From: CBDUBU01 sp965365465
Lineage (GTDB): Bacteria > Bacteroidota > Rhodothermia > Rhodothermales > DASSAV01
Reading direction: 5' to 3'
Assembly: GCA_965365465.1 (NCBI GenBank)
Contig: CBDUBU010000201.1
Span: 1 to 7,525, forward strand
DNA: 7,525 bases
A program made the translations under genes and the position numbers. Below, one piece after another: positions 1 through 6,926 of this stretch. The notes under the pieces were generated by a model, which was given only the letters and a program-made list of their open reading frames with translations, was not told the origin of the DNA and did no database searches. Within the stretch, counting starts at the first letter, position 1. Each line of letters starts with the position of its first letter.

Positions 1-411
1 CAGGCGGCGATCCTGAACTACAAACTGCGCTGCCTCGACGGGGACAACCGGCGGCGACGCGAGATCGGGGCGCGCTACACGAGCGCCTGTGACGGACAGG
101 TGATCGCGCCGCCTGCGCTTCCGGGCAGCGGGTTGCACGCCATGCATCTGTACGTGGTCGAAGCGCCGGAACGGGATGCGCTGGCTTCCTTTTTGCAAAC
201 GCAGCAGATCGGCGCGGCGCGGCACTACCCGTTGCCTATCCACCAGCAGCCCGCCTATGCCGGTCGCCTTCGCGGCGCCGGGCGGCTGCCGCATACCGAA
301 AAGCTGTACGGCAGGATGTTGAGCCTGCCCCTGTATCCCGAACTGGACGATGCTTCGGTGGAACGCATCTGCGTTGCCCTCGCATCCTGGACGCACACAC
401 AACAGGCTTAA
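1..411 (+). CDS. DegT/DnrJ/EryC1-family sugar aminotransferase, C-terminal part
   Basis: This frame is open from the first base of the window, so the N-terminus lies outside; 136 residues are visible and end at TAA (409-411). The family consists of PLP-dependent aminotransferases that transfer an amino group to a keto group on a nucleotide-linked sugar. The visible part is the small C-terminal domain: a strand with HLYVV, then RDALASFLQ, then ARHYPLPIHQQPAY, then LPHTEKLYGRMLSLPLYPEL, then a final helix. The HYP.PIH.QPAY and LSLPLYPEL blocks are characteristic of DegT enzymes. The catalytic lysine and cofactor-binding residues are upstream and cannot be checked. The stop overlaps the start of the next glycosyltransferase gene (TAATG), so the two are probably co-translated and serve the same glycan. 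The sugar substrate cannot be told from this fragment. Confidence 0.9.
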   Translation, partial: QAAILNYKLRCLDGDNRRRREIGARYTSACDGQVIAPPALPGSGLHAMHLYVVEAPERDALASFLQTQQIGAARHYPLPIHQQPAYAGRLRGAGRLPHTEKLYGRMLSLPLYPELDDASVERICVALASWTHTQQA

Positions 412-2657
412 TGATGCGCTATTACTGCACCTACTTCGACAGCAATTACCTGATCAAAGGGCTGGCCCTGATCCGTTCCCTCCAGCAGCATGAGCCGGAG
501 CCGTTCAGGCTGTTCGTGGTCTGTCATGACGAGTTGACCCGTGTGCTGCTCGGAGCGCTTGCCCTGCCGCAGGTGGTCACAATTCCCATGCACGAACTGG
601 AAAGGGGAGATGCGGCGCTGCTGGAGGCCAAAACGAACCGGAACCCCGTCGAATACTTCTGGACGACGACGCCGACGGTGCTGCTTCGCCTGCTGGAGGC
701 GCACCCGGAAATCGACGTGTTGACGTATCTCGACAGCGATCTGTACTTCTTTTCCTCCCCGGAACCCATCTTTCAGGAACTCGGATCGAACTCCGTGCTC
801 ATCCATGAACACCGGTTCTCGCCGGAACTGGCCTATTTGCAGCAGGAAAGCGGGCGGTTCAATGTCGGGCTGATGTGTTTCCGGAATGATTACGTGGCGG
901 CAAGCATCCTCAAGCGCTGGCGGGACCAGTGTAATGCCTGGTGTTACCAGCAGCCGGAAGAAGGCAAGATGGGCGACCAGGCCTATCTCAACGACTGGCC
1001 GGACCTGTTTCCGGAAGTGGCTGTCCTGCAACACAAGGGCGCAGGCGTGGCGCCCTGGAATCTCACGCAGTATCCCCTTTCGCAGGACGACGCAGGCGCA
1101 ACCAGGGTTGACGACGTTCCGCTGGTTTTCTTTCACTTTCACGCACTGGAATTCGTGCGCGAGAACATCATCACCCCGGCCAAACACCTGGCCTACCGGC
1201 TCTCCGAACCGGCCCTGCGCCTGTGCTACAAGCCTTACCTCCACGCGCTGACCGCAGCAGTTGCGGAAGTGAAAGAGACGCTGCCTGCTTTCAAGGCGGG
1301 CCTGAACCGGGAAGGAATCTATAGCCTGGATCATACGCTGCTGGTTCACGGGGCGGCCCGGAGCGACGTTCACGCTGCTTTTCCTTCCCTGCGTTTCGTC
1401 GATCTGGGCGGTTCGTGGTCTTATACCGCTTCCCGGCAGGCAGGGACGGATGCAGCGACTGAGGCGTCGAAAGCAGGCCCGGCCCCGGCAGTCGCCGCCG
1501 CGCCGCCGCAAGAGGCCCGACGCCTGCGCGTATCGGCCATCGTCTCGGCCTACAACAGCGAAGCCTTTCTCGAAGGCTGCCTCGAAGATCTGGTGAGCCA
1601 GACGCTTTTCAGCCGGGGAGAACTCGAAATCATCGTCATAGATTCGGGGAGCACGCAGAACGAACACGCCATCGTAGACGCCTTCCAGCGGCGCTACGGA
1701 AATATCCTCTACGTCCGGACGGCTGAACGGGAGTCGATTTACCAGAGCTGGAATCGCGGGCTGCGGCTTGCCGCAAGCGAATACGTGACCAACGCCAACG
1801 CCGATGACCGCCACCGCCGGGATGCGCTGGAAAAACTCGCCGCCTGTCTGGACGAACATCCTTCCATCGCGCTGGTGTACGCAGACTCGCTGATCACCAG
1901 CGTACCGAACGACACTTTCGAGCGCACACAGGCTCCTCTGCGTTTCGACTGGCCTGCTTATTCCTATGAGGAACTTGAGCAGCACTGCATCATCGGGCCG
2001 CACCCGATGTGGCGAAAGCGTCTGCATCAGCAGTACGGGTATTTCGACGAGCGGTATGTGAGCGCCGGGGATTACGAGTTCTGGCTGCGCATCGGCAAAA
2101 CGGAATCCTTCTATCGGTACCCGGATACGCTCGGACTGTACTACTACAACGCAGGCGGCGTGCAGTATGCATCAGGGGCAGCCGTACGCGAGCACCATGA
2201 GATCATCGCCGGCTACCAGATTCCGCAGCGCGGCATCCAGCCCAAACCGACGGTTCGCGCAGCCGTCAGGCCGGAGGAACGGGAGGCGTTGAAGCGAAAA
2301 GCAGGGTACGCTGGTGAAGCGCGCGCCTTTTCCTCTTTCTCTGAGGCTGTGGGCGCTTTCCAGCAGTTCGTAGTCGCTCAGGAGTGGCCGGGAGCGCACG
2401 CGCTGGCCGTTTCTGCCGCCCGGAGTTTTCCGGAGGAATCCTATGCGTGGGTCATGCTGGCAATCAGTTGCCGTATGACCGGCTCCATCCCGGACGCGCT
2501 TCAGGCCGTTACGAGATCGTTCCAGGTCGAAGAAAGCCCCTTTGCCCTGCACGAGATGATGCAAATTGCAACGGCGACAGGAAACGCGCAGGAGGCGGCA
2601 GAGATCGCCCGGCATCTGGCGCACCGTTTTCCGGAATGGTTGGTCAATGCGGCCTGA
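411..2657 (+). CDS. Double glycosyltransferase: N-terminal GT-A (GT8-like) domain, GT2 domain, TPR-like tail
   Basis: The protein has 748 residues and no signal peptide or membrane segment, so it is probably cytoplasmic. Residues 1-280 form a GT-A domain: start CTYFDSNYLIKGLALIRSL, DxD motif DSD at 108-110 within TYLDSDLYFF, FNVGLMCFRND at 150-160, and GDQAYLNDWP (188-197) and HKGAGVAPWN (208-217) near the end. Residues about 341-370 are an Ala/Pro-rich linker. Residues 373-600 are a GT2 domain: SAIVSAYNSEAFL at 375-387, DSGS at 411-414, a DxD-like NANADD at 461-466, and GDYEFWLR at 553-560 in the usual acceptor/base region. Residues about 640-748 are helical pairs of TPR type. Two sugar-transfer sites in one chain could add two successive sugars to a carrier-linked glycan. 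The start ATG overlaps the upstream stop and a second ATG follows at 414; no strong ribosome site is seen, which fits translational coupling. Donor and acceptor are unknown. Confidence 0.9.
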   Translation: MMRYYCTYFDSNYLIKGLALIRSLQQHEPEPFRLFVVCHDELTRVLLGALALPQVVTIPMHELERGDAALLEAKTNRNPVEYFWTTTPTVLLRLLEAHPEIDVLTYLDSDLYFFSSPEPIFQELGSNSVLIHEHRFSPELAYLQQESGRFNVGLMCFRNDYVAASILKRWRDQCNAWCYQQPEEGKMGDQAYLNDWPDLFPEVAVLQHKGAGVAPWNLTQYPLSQDDAGATRVDDVPLVFFHFHALEFVRENIITPAKHLAYRLSEPALRLCYKPYLHALTAAVAEVKETLPAFKAGLNREGIYSLDHTLLVHGAARSDVHAAFPSLRFVDLGGSWSYTASRQAGTDAATEASKAGPAPAVAAAPPQEARRLRVSAIVSAYNSEAFLEGCLEDLVSQTLFSRGELEIIVIDSGSTQNEHAIVDAFQRRYGNILYVRTAERESIYQSWNRGLRLAASEYVTNANADDRHRRDALEKLAACLDEHPSIALVYADSLITSVPNDTFERTQAPLRFDWPAYSYEELEQHCIIGPHPMWRKRLHQQYGYFDERYVSAGDYEFWLRIGKTESFYRYPDTLGLYYYNAGGVQYASGAAVREHHEIIAGYQIPQRGIQPKPTVRAAVRPEEREALKRKAGYAGEARAFSSFSEAVGAFQQFVVAQEWPGAHALAVSAARSFPEESYAWVMLAISCRMTGSIPDALQAVTRSFQVEESPFALHEMMQIATATGNAQEAAEIARHLAHRFPEWLVNAA

Positions 2658-2724
2658 CCTGCCCGGTTCCGGCAAGCGAAGAAACAAACATCATCTGACA
2701 CAGGAAAAGAGAATCCCTACGCTA

Positions 2725-4128
2725 ATGCTTACACAGGTAGAGTCGATCAAGTCGCAAATCATGGAAGCGCTGGAAGGGGGACTGCTCGATCAGGCCGGAG
2801 TGCTGCTTGCTGCCCTTCAGGATGCAAGCGCCGACGATCCGCAGACCTGGACGCTTACCGCCAACTTCTTCCTGTTGCAGGGCAACACCCGGGCTGCCGA
2901 AGAGGCGCTTCTGGTCGCGCACAGATCGGATGCGGCGGCCTTCGAGCCGCTGTTCATGCTGGCCGACCTCTACCTGAAGACGGGACGCTCGCCCGAGGCC
3001 GTCGCGCTTTTCAGGAGAGCCAGACAGGCTGCTCCGGATGACTACCGGCAACTGGTTGATGAAGTACTGGAAGGGTTAGGGGCAGCAGGGGTCGCGGAAG
3101 CGCCCGTCCGTCCCCGGCTGGCCGTTTTCGTCCGCGCAGGGCTGGATCAGTTTCTCGACAGCCTCCTCGACCGGCTCCAGGAGCACTATGAAATCCGCAA
3201 AGAAGTCGTCACCGATCCGGCGCAGATCGAACCAGTGATGCGCTGGGCTGACCTCTGCTGGTTTGAATGGTGCGACGAACTCCTGGCCCATGCTACCCGG
3301 CTCGATCTGGCGAAACAAAAACGCATCGTGTGCCGCCTGCACCGGTACGAAGTGTTTACGGACGTTCCCGCAAAGGTCAACTGGGAGCGCGTCGACCGGC
3401 TGGTGCTTGTGACGGATCATCTCCGGCATTTGCTCTCCGGCGCAGCACCCGGCATTGAGGACCGCGTTGCCATCGAGGTGATCCATAACGGGATCGACCT
3501 TCAGCGGTACACGTTCGGGGAGCGGCGTCCCGGTTTCAGGCTGGCCTTCTCAGGCTTCCTGCACGCGCGGAAGAACCCGCTGCTGATGCTTCAGATCATG
3601 GCCCGACTCGTTAAACGAGACGCTCGCTACCAGTTGTATGTGGCCGGTGCATTCCAGGACCCACTGCTCGAATTATACTGGAACTATCAGGTGCGGGAGA
3701 TGGGGCTGGAGGCCCATGTACACTTCGACGGCTGGCAGGAGGATATGGCGCTCTGGCTGCGCGACAAGGACTTTTTCCTTTCGACCAGCATTCATGAGAG
3801 CTTCGGATATTCCATAGCGGAAGCGATGGCTATGGGGGTCAAGCCGGTCGTGCATAACTTCCTGATGGCGCGGGACGTGTGGCCGGAGGAGATGCTGTTC
3901 AACACGGTAGGGGAGGCGGTAGAAATGATCACCTCCGACGCGTATGAATCCAGGCTTTACAGGGCGTTCATCGAGGAGCACTATTCGCTGGAGCGACAGG
4001 CGGCAGGTGTAAGGCGCCTGCTGGAAGGTCTGGCAGGCCAGGAGAAGGCAGCCGACATTCCGGCCATGTTCCGGCCCGGCGCGCTCGGTCGCATGGTGGA
4101 ACGCATACAGGAGATGCGCCCTGTCTGA
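2725..4128 (+). CDS. GT4-family glycosyltransferase with N-terminal TPR-like region
   Basis: With the ATG at 2725 the protein has 467 residues. The frame stays open upstream to 2566, but those extra codons overlap the previous gene and give an Arg-rich, shadow-like peptide. A purine-rich stretch (AGGAAAAGAGA, from 2702) precedes the chosen start at a rather long distance. Residues 1-118 are paired helices like TPRs (for example TWTLTANFFLLQGNTRAAEEAL and FEPLFMLADLYLKTGRSPEAVALFRRA). Residues 130-440 form a GT-B fold: VIHNGID at 252-258, FSGFLHARKNP at 275-285, and the GT4 signature E358-SFGYSIA-E366 followed by AMAMGVKPVV. The two glutamates of the E-x7-E motif are present. It probably transfers a sugar from a nucleotide donor onto the same glycan as its upstream neighbours. 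The N-terminal repeats may bind a partner, perhaps another enzyme of the cluster. Sugar specificity is unknown. Confidence 0.88.
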   Translation: MLTQVESIKSQIMEALEGGLLDQAGVLLAALQDASADDPQTWTLTANFFLLQGNTRAAEEALLVAHRSDAAAFEPLFMLADLYLKTGRSPEAVALFRRARQAAPDDYRQLVDEVLEGLGAAGVAEAPVRPRLAVFVRAGLDQFLDSLLDRLQEHYEIRKEVVTDPAQIEPVMRWADLCWFEWCDELLAHATRLDLAKQKRIVCRLHRYEVFTDVPAKVNWERVDRLVLVTDHLRHLLSGAAPGIEDRVAIEVIHNGIDLQRYTFGERRPGFRLAFSGFLHARKNPLLMLQIMARLVKRDARYQLYVAGAFQDPLLELYWNYQVREMGLEAHVHFDGWQEDMALWLRDKDFFLSTSIHESFGYSIAEAMAMGVKPVVHNFLMARDVWPEEMLFNTVGEAVEMITSDAYESRLYRAFIEEHYSLERQAAGVRRLLEGLAGQEKAADIPAMFRPGALGRMVERIQEMRPV

Positions 4129-4132
4129 TCTC

Positions 4133-5371
4133 TCAGGTCACGGGTCCGCCGGCGCTTGCCGGGGTCTGGGACAGGTACCTGCGGGAAGAAAGTTCGGCTT
4201 CCATCAGGTCGAAGGCGTGCGCCAGCGCTTCCGGCGTGTTCCAGACGAATGGCGCCAGGCGCAGGAAGCGCCCTTTGCGGCTGTCCGTGTAGATGTGTCG
4301 TTGCTTGAGGGCTGCGCAGAGCCGATCCGCCGCCGCGATCTCAACGATAACCATTGCGCTGCGGCGTTCGGGGTCATGCGGCGAGGCCAGCTTCAATCCG
4401 GCGGCTTCCATGCGCCGGATGCAGTAATCTGTTTTCTGGAGCGAGTCGGCGCGAACGGCATCGAGGCCGGCCTTCAGCAGCAGGCGGACCCCTTCGACAG
4501 CATGGTACATGGAAGCAACCGCCGGGGTGCCGCCCATGAAGCGGCGGCGCACGTCCGGGTGAGGCTCCGGACGGCTGCGAAAGCCGAACGGGTCGGCATC
4601 TCCGAACCAGCCGCTCACGCGCGGCGAAAGGGACAGTCCGGGCCGCACGTAGACGTAGGCGTTCCCGGAAGATCCGCAGGCTTCCTTGAGCAAGCCCCCG
4701 AAGTACAGGTCAGGCTCGAAGTGCGCCACCTGTACGGGTACGGAGCCGGTGGCGTGATACCCATCCACGGCGAAAATGCCGCCGGAAGCATGAACGCGCC
4801 TTCCGACCTCCTCCAGAAAGGCATCCGTGAGCTTTTCTCCCGTCGTGAACCCGACATGGCTCAGGACCACCAGCGCCGTGCCGGCGCCGATAGCCTCCAG
4901 TACAGCCGGTTCATCGACGAATCCATTCTCTTTGAGCGGAACGATGCGCAGGCGCAATCCGAGCAGGGCTGACCACTGACGGAGGCTGTGCATGACCGAC
5001 GGAAACTCTGCCTCGGTGATGACCACCTCCTTTTTTCCGGAAAAAACTTCGGGAGCGGAGAGCAGGCATTGAACCGTCCAATGGACGTTGGGCTGGAGGA
5101 TGCAGGCGCCGGGAGGGGCGCCGATCAGCGGCGCGATGAACTGGTCGCCGAGGTACTCCGGCAAGTTCCACCACCCGACCCGGTCGTTTGAATCCGGCTT
5201 CCAGTGGTTGGGCACTTCGTTCCACGCATCCACGCCATAGCGCTGCCAGTCCTCGGCAAAGCGCTGCAACATGGCCGGCACGGAGCGCGGCATCAACCCG
5301 TGCGTGAAAGCCCGCAGTTCGACGGCGTGGGGAGGTTCCGGTTGCAGGAAGGCGTGTTCCAGAGAGAGCAT
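4133..5371 (-). CDS. Kynureninase-family (class V aminotransferase fold) PLP-dependent enzyme
   Basis: The 412-residue protein is a fold-type I PLP enzyme, close to the length of bacterial kynureninases. Kynureninase-like blocks in order: LPEYLGDQFIAPLIGAPPG (70-88), TEAEFPS (119-125), SHVGFTTGEKLTD (171-183), VDGYHATG (202-209) with D203 and H206, GGLLKEACG (225-233) with presumed Schiff-base K229, GTPAVASMYHAVEGV (281-295), and RLAPFVWNT (371-379). The spacing from D203 to K229 (26) matches my recollection of Pseudomonas kynureninase (D201 to K227). However, the tyrosine that precedes the lysine there is a leucine here (L228), so true kynurenine cleavage is doubtful; a desulfurase-like or C-C lyase activity is possible. 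No other tryptophan-catabolism gene is visible nearby. The gene follows rpmA but a terminator lies between them, and no convincing promoter is seen in the short gap. Its end is four bases from the convergent glycosyltransferase stop. Confidence 0.82.
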   Translation of the reverse strand: MLSLEHAFLQPEPPHAVELRAFTHGLMPRSVPAMLQRFAEDWQRYGVDAWNEVPNHWKPDSNDRVGWWNLPEYLGDQFIAPLIGAPPGACILQPNVHWTVQCLLSAPEVFSGKKEVVITEAEFPSVMHSLRQWSALLGLRLRIVPLKENGFVDEPAVLEAIGAGTALVVLSHVGFTTGEKLTDAFLEEVGRRVHASGGIFAVDGYHATGSVPVQVAHFEPDLYFGGLLKEACGSSGNAYVYVRPGLSLSPRVSGWFGDADPFGFRSRPEPHPDVRRRFMGGTPAVASMYHAVEGVRLLLKAGLDAVRADSLQKTDYCIRRMEAAGLKLASPHDPERRSAMVIVEIAAADRLCAALKQRHIYTDSRKGRFLRLAPFVWNTPEALAHAFDLMEAELSSRRYLSQTPASAGGPVT

Positions 5372-5406
5372 CGGGGCGCTGTGTACGTCCTGGCAGTAAG
5401 GACAAC

Positions 5407-5437
5407 AAAAAAGGCTTCTGCAACCACAGCAGAAGCC
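5407..5437 (-). terminator. Intrinsic terminator of the rplU-rpmA operon
   Basis: Read on the minus strand, a perfect 9-bp stem (GGCTTCTGC paired with GCAGAAGCC, arms 5437-5429 and 5421-5413) with a 7-base loop is followed directly by six T (5412-5407). It lies 29 bases past the rpmA stop and 36 bases before the start of the kynureninase-like gene. On the plus strand the stem is followed only by CTTTTG, so it is much weaker in that direction. It should separate ribosomal-protein transcription from the downstream gene, although partial read-through is possible. Confidence 0.85.
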
Positions 5438-5465
5438 CTTTTGGGATAACCACGCTTACAGGCCG

Positions 5466-5726
5466 CTATGCTTCCGCCTGGTCCACGTTCACATACTTGC
5501 GGTCGTTCCGCCCGCGCGAAAAGCGAACGGTGCCGGTTGTTGTTGCAAAAAGCGTGTCGTCGCCGCCGCGCATGACATTCTCGCCCGGATGGAACTTGGT
5601 GCCGCGCTGGCGCACGATGATGGCTCCGGCCTGGATGAGCTCGCCGCCATATGCTTTCACGCCCAGCATCTTGGGTTTGGAGTCGCGGCCGTTCTTGGTA
5701 GAACCTGCGCCTTTCTTATGTGCCAT
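5466..5726 (-). CDS. rpmA: 50S ribosomal protein L27
   Basis: This 86-residue protein is a full-length L27, the large-subunit protein whose N-terminus reaches towards the peptidyl-transferase centre. The N-terminus MAHKKGAGSTKNGRDS is diagnostic, followed by LGVKAYGG, AIIVRQRGTKFHPG and GGDDTLFATTTGTVRF. The second residue is Ala and the protein starts directly with AHKKG, so there is no sign of the N-terminal extension that needs protease removal in Firmicutes. A ribosome site GAGG (5736-5733) lies six bases before the ATG, and the stop is TAG. The gene follows rplU after 60 bases in the conserved rplU-rpmA order. No obg gene follows, and a terminator stands downstream instead. Confidence 0.98.
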   Translation of the reverse strand: MAHKKGAGSTKNGRDSKPKMLGVKAYGGELIQAGAIIVRQRGTKFHPGENVMRGGDDTLFATTTGTVRFSRGRNDRKYVNVDQAEA

Positions 5727-5786
5727 GATAAACCTCGAGTTTTTCGGTCTGTCTTTCCGTTTTCAGGCGGTTGCAGATGCAGAACA

Positions 5787-6140
5787 CTAGGCCGCAGCTT
5801 CTTCCGCTGTCGGCTGCTCTTTCTTTTTCCCGTTCAGCGAAAGATCGGCTACCTGAATCTGCGTATACTGCTGGCGATGGCCGTTTTTTACCTTGTAACG
5901 CTTGCGGCGCTTTTTCTTGAAGACCAGCACCTTGTCGCCTTTCACGTGCGCCAGCACTTTGGCCGTAACCGAAGCGCCTTCCACAACGGGAGCGCCTACC
6001 TTTACGTCTTCTCCTGCCATCAGCAAGACGCGGTCGAGCGTAATGGTCTCGTCTACATCGGCGCTCAGGTGGGGAACGTAGAGCTTTTCGTTGGCCTTTA
6101 CCTTAAACTGCTTTCCTGCAATTTCAACAATCGCGTACAT
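5787..6140 (-). CDS. rplU: 50S ribosomal protein L21
   Basis: This 117-residue protein is L21, which binds 23S rRNA in the large subunit. The sequence shows the family's start MYAIVEIAGKQFKV, the middle VLLMAGEDVKVGAP, and the basic RNA-binding block VFKKKRRKRYKVKNGHRQ (about residues 73-90) followed by YTQIQV. The protein is slightly longer than a typical L21 of just over 100 residues; the extra part is a Lys-rich then Ala/Glu-rich tail (NGKKKEQPTAEEAAA). A strong ribosome site GAGGA (6150-6146) lies five bases before the ATG. It is the first gene of a two-gene operon with rpmA and is read from a promoter in the divergent spacer. The NGHRQ block and N-terminus resemble Bacteroidota-type L21 from memory. 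Confidence 0.98.
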   Translation of the reverse strand: MYAIVEIAGKQFKVKANEKLYVPHLSADVDETITLDRVLLMAGEDVKVGAPVVEGASVTAKVLAHVKGDKVLVFKKKRRKRYKVKNGHRQQYTQIQVADLSLNGKKKEQPTAEEAAA

Positions 6141-6212
6141 AAAAATCCTCTACTTTAAGCGCCGGACTGGCTACCGCCGCGAGAGTTCAGGGCATTGTGA
6201 CAATAGCCTGTA

Positions 6213-6241
6213 AATATAACCATTCGCATCCGAAAGATCAA
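6213..6241 (-). promoter_or_regulatory. Probable promoter of rplU-rpmA
   Basis: On the minus strand, TTGATC (6241-6236) and TATATT (6218-6213) are separated by exactly 17 bases, a good sigma-70-type arrangement. The same bases also read TTG, 20 bases, TATATTTA, close to the Bacteroidota consensus TTG...TAnnTTTG. Transcription would begin near 6206, giving a leader of about 65 bases before the L21 start. The promoter lies in the spacer shared with the divergent hydrolase gene. No equally convincing plus-strand promoter was found there. Confidence 0.6.
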
Positions 6242-6251
6242 ACAAGAATCC

Positions 6252-6926
6252 ATGGAGATAACGCTTCCTACCAGCGGCCTCACCCTGACGCCCGGCAAGA
6301 TTCTCTGCATCGGGCGCAACTATGCAAAACACGCTGCGGAGATGAAAAGCGACGTGCCGGAGCAGCCCATCGTGTTCCTGAAGCCCCCATCCGCCCTGAT
6401 CGGCCACGGCGGCAAGATCATGCTTCCTCCGCTGTCGGAGGACGTTCATCACGAGGTGGAACTCGTCGTCGTGATCGGGCGCGGCGGCAAAGACATTCCG
6501 GAATCCCGCGCCCTCCATTACGTCGATGCCTATGCCGCCGGGCTGGACATGACGGCCCGCGATCTGCAGGCCGAGGCCAAAAAACAGGGCCACCCCTGGA
6601 GCGTCGCAAAGGGCTTCGACACCTTCGCGCCGCTCGGACCGCTCGTTCCGGCCCATGAAGTGCGCAACCCCCAGGACCTCGGCATTCAATTGAAGGTGAA
6701 CGGCGAGGTGCGGCAGCAGGGATCTACCCGCGACATGATCTTTTCCGTGGCTCATCTCATCGCGTACTGCTCGCGCATCTTCACCCTGCTGCCGGGCGAC
6801 CTGCTCTACACCGGAACGCCGGAAGGCGTCGGCCCGGTCCAGGACGGAGATATGCTGGAGGCCGGCATTTCACACATTCCGCTGCTGCGGGTGCGCGTTA
6901 AACGGGAAGCGAAGCCGACGCCTTGA
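6252..6926 (+). CDS. Fumarylacetoacetate hydrolase (FAH) family protein, FAHD1/YcgM type
   Basis: The 224-residue protein is a single-domain FAH-family enzyme of the small FAHD1/YcgM kind, which cleave acylpyruvates or decarboxylate oxaloacetate with Mg2+ or Mn2+. It shows CIGRNYAKHAAE (19-30), the metal site E68 and E70 in HHEVELVVVIG plus D99 in GLDMTARDL, K120 in KGFDTFAPLGP, STRDMIFSVAHLIAYCS (158-174), and GDLLYTGTPEGVGPV (182-196). As I recall human FAHD1, its metal ligands E71, E73, D102 and catalytic H30, E33, K123 all correspond here with a constant offset of three (H27, E30, K120), so the active site looks intact. The ribosome site before the ATG at 6252 is weak. The gene is divergent from rplU and overlaps the next, convergent gene by 29 bases. 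The true substrate is not decided by sequence; a homocatechuate-pathway isomerase role is an alternative, but no pathway genes are nearby. Confidence 0.92.
   Translation: MEITLPTSGLTLTPGKILCIGRNYAKHAAEMKSDVPEQPIVFLKPPSALIGHGGKIMLPPLSEDVHHEVELVVVIGRGGKDIPESRALHYVDAYAAGLDMTARDLQAEAKKQGHPWSVAKGFDTFAPLGPLVPAHEVRNPQDLGIQLKVNGEVRQQGSTRDMIFSVAHLIAYCSRIFTLLPGDLLYTGTPEGVGPVQDGDMLEAGISHIPLLRVRVKREAKPTP

Noticed and set aside
408..2027. A 539-codon open frame on the minus strand opposite the double glycosyltransferase gene
   Set aside because: It is antisense to a gene with clear family motifs throughout. Its translation is rich in Arg, Gln and Val with no recognisable domain, as expected for an antisense frame in GC-rich DNA.
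2566..2724. A 53-codon upstream extension of the GT4 glycosyltransferase frame
   Set aside because: Most of it lies inside the preceding gene in another frame, and it encodes an Arg-rich peptide unlike a domain or signal. The ATG at 2725 sits just before the first TPR-like helix.
4149..4162. Hairpin CCGGC-GCTT-GCCGG near the convergent gene junction as a possible terminator
   Set aside because: The stem is only five base pairs, no T tract follows on either strand, and it lies inside the coding end of the PLP enzyme.
4217..4972. A 251-codon plus-strand frame opposite the kynureninase-like gene
   Set aside because: It shows low-complexity Arg/Ala/Gly composition and no motif, and it is fully covered by the real gene on the other strand.
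5589..6158. A 189-codon plus-strand frame across rpmA and rplU with some hydrophobic stretches
   Set aside because: It is antisense to two unmistakable ribosomal protein genes; the hydrophobic runs come from reading the reverse complement of Lys-rich codons.
6141..6206. A structured autoregulatory L21 leader RNA
   Set aside because: The predicted leader is about 65 bases and I could find only very short stems; nothing resembles a known ribosomal leader.
6171..6755. A 194-codon minus-strand frame reaching into the rplU promoter region
   Set aside because: It is antisense to the FAH-family gene, its product has no family features, and it would overlap the rplU promoter and leader.
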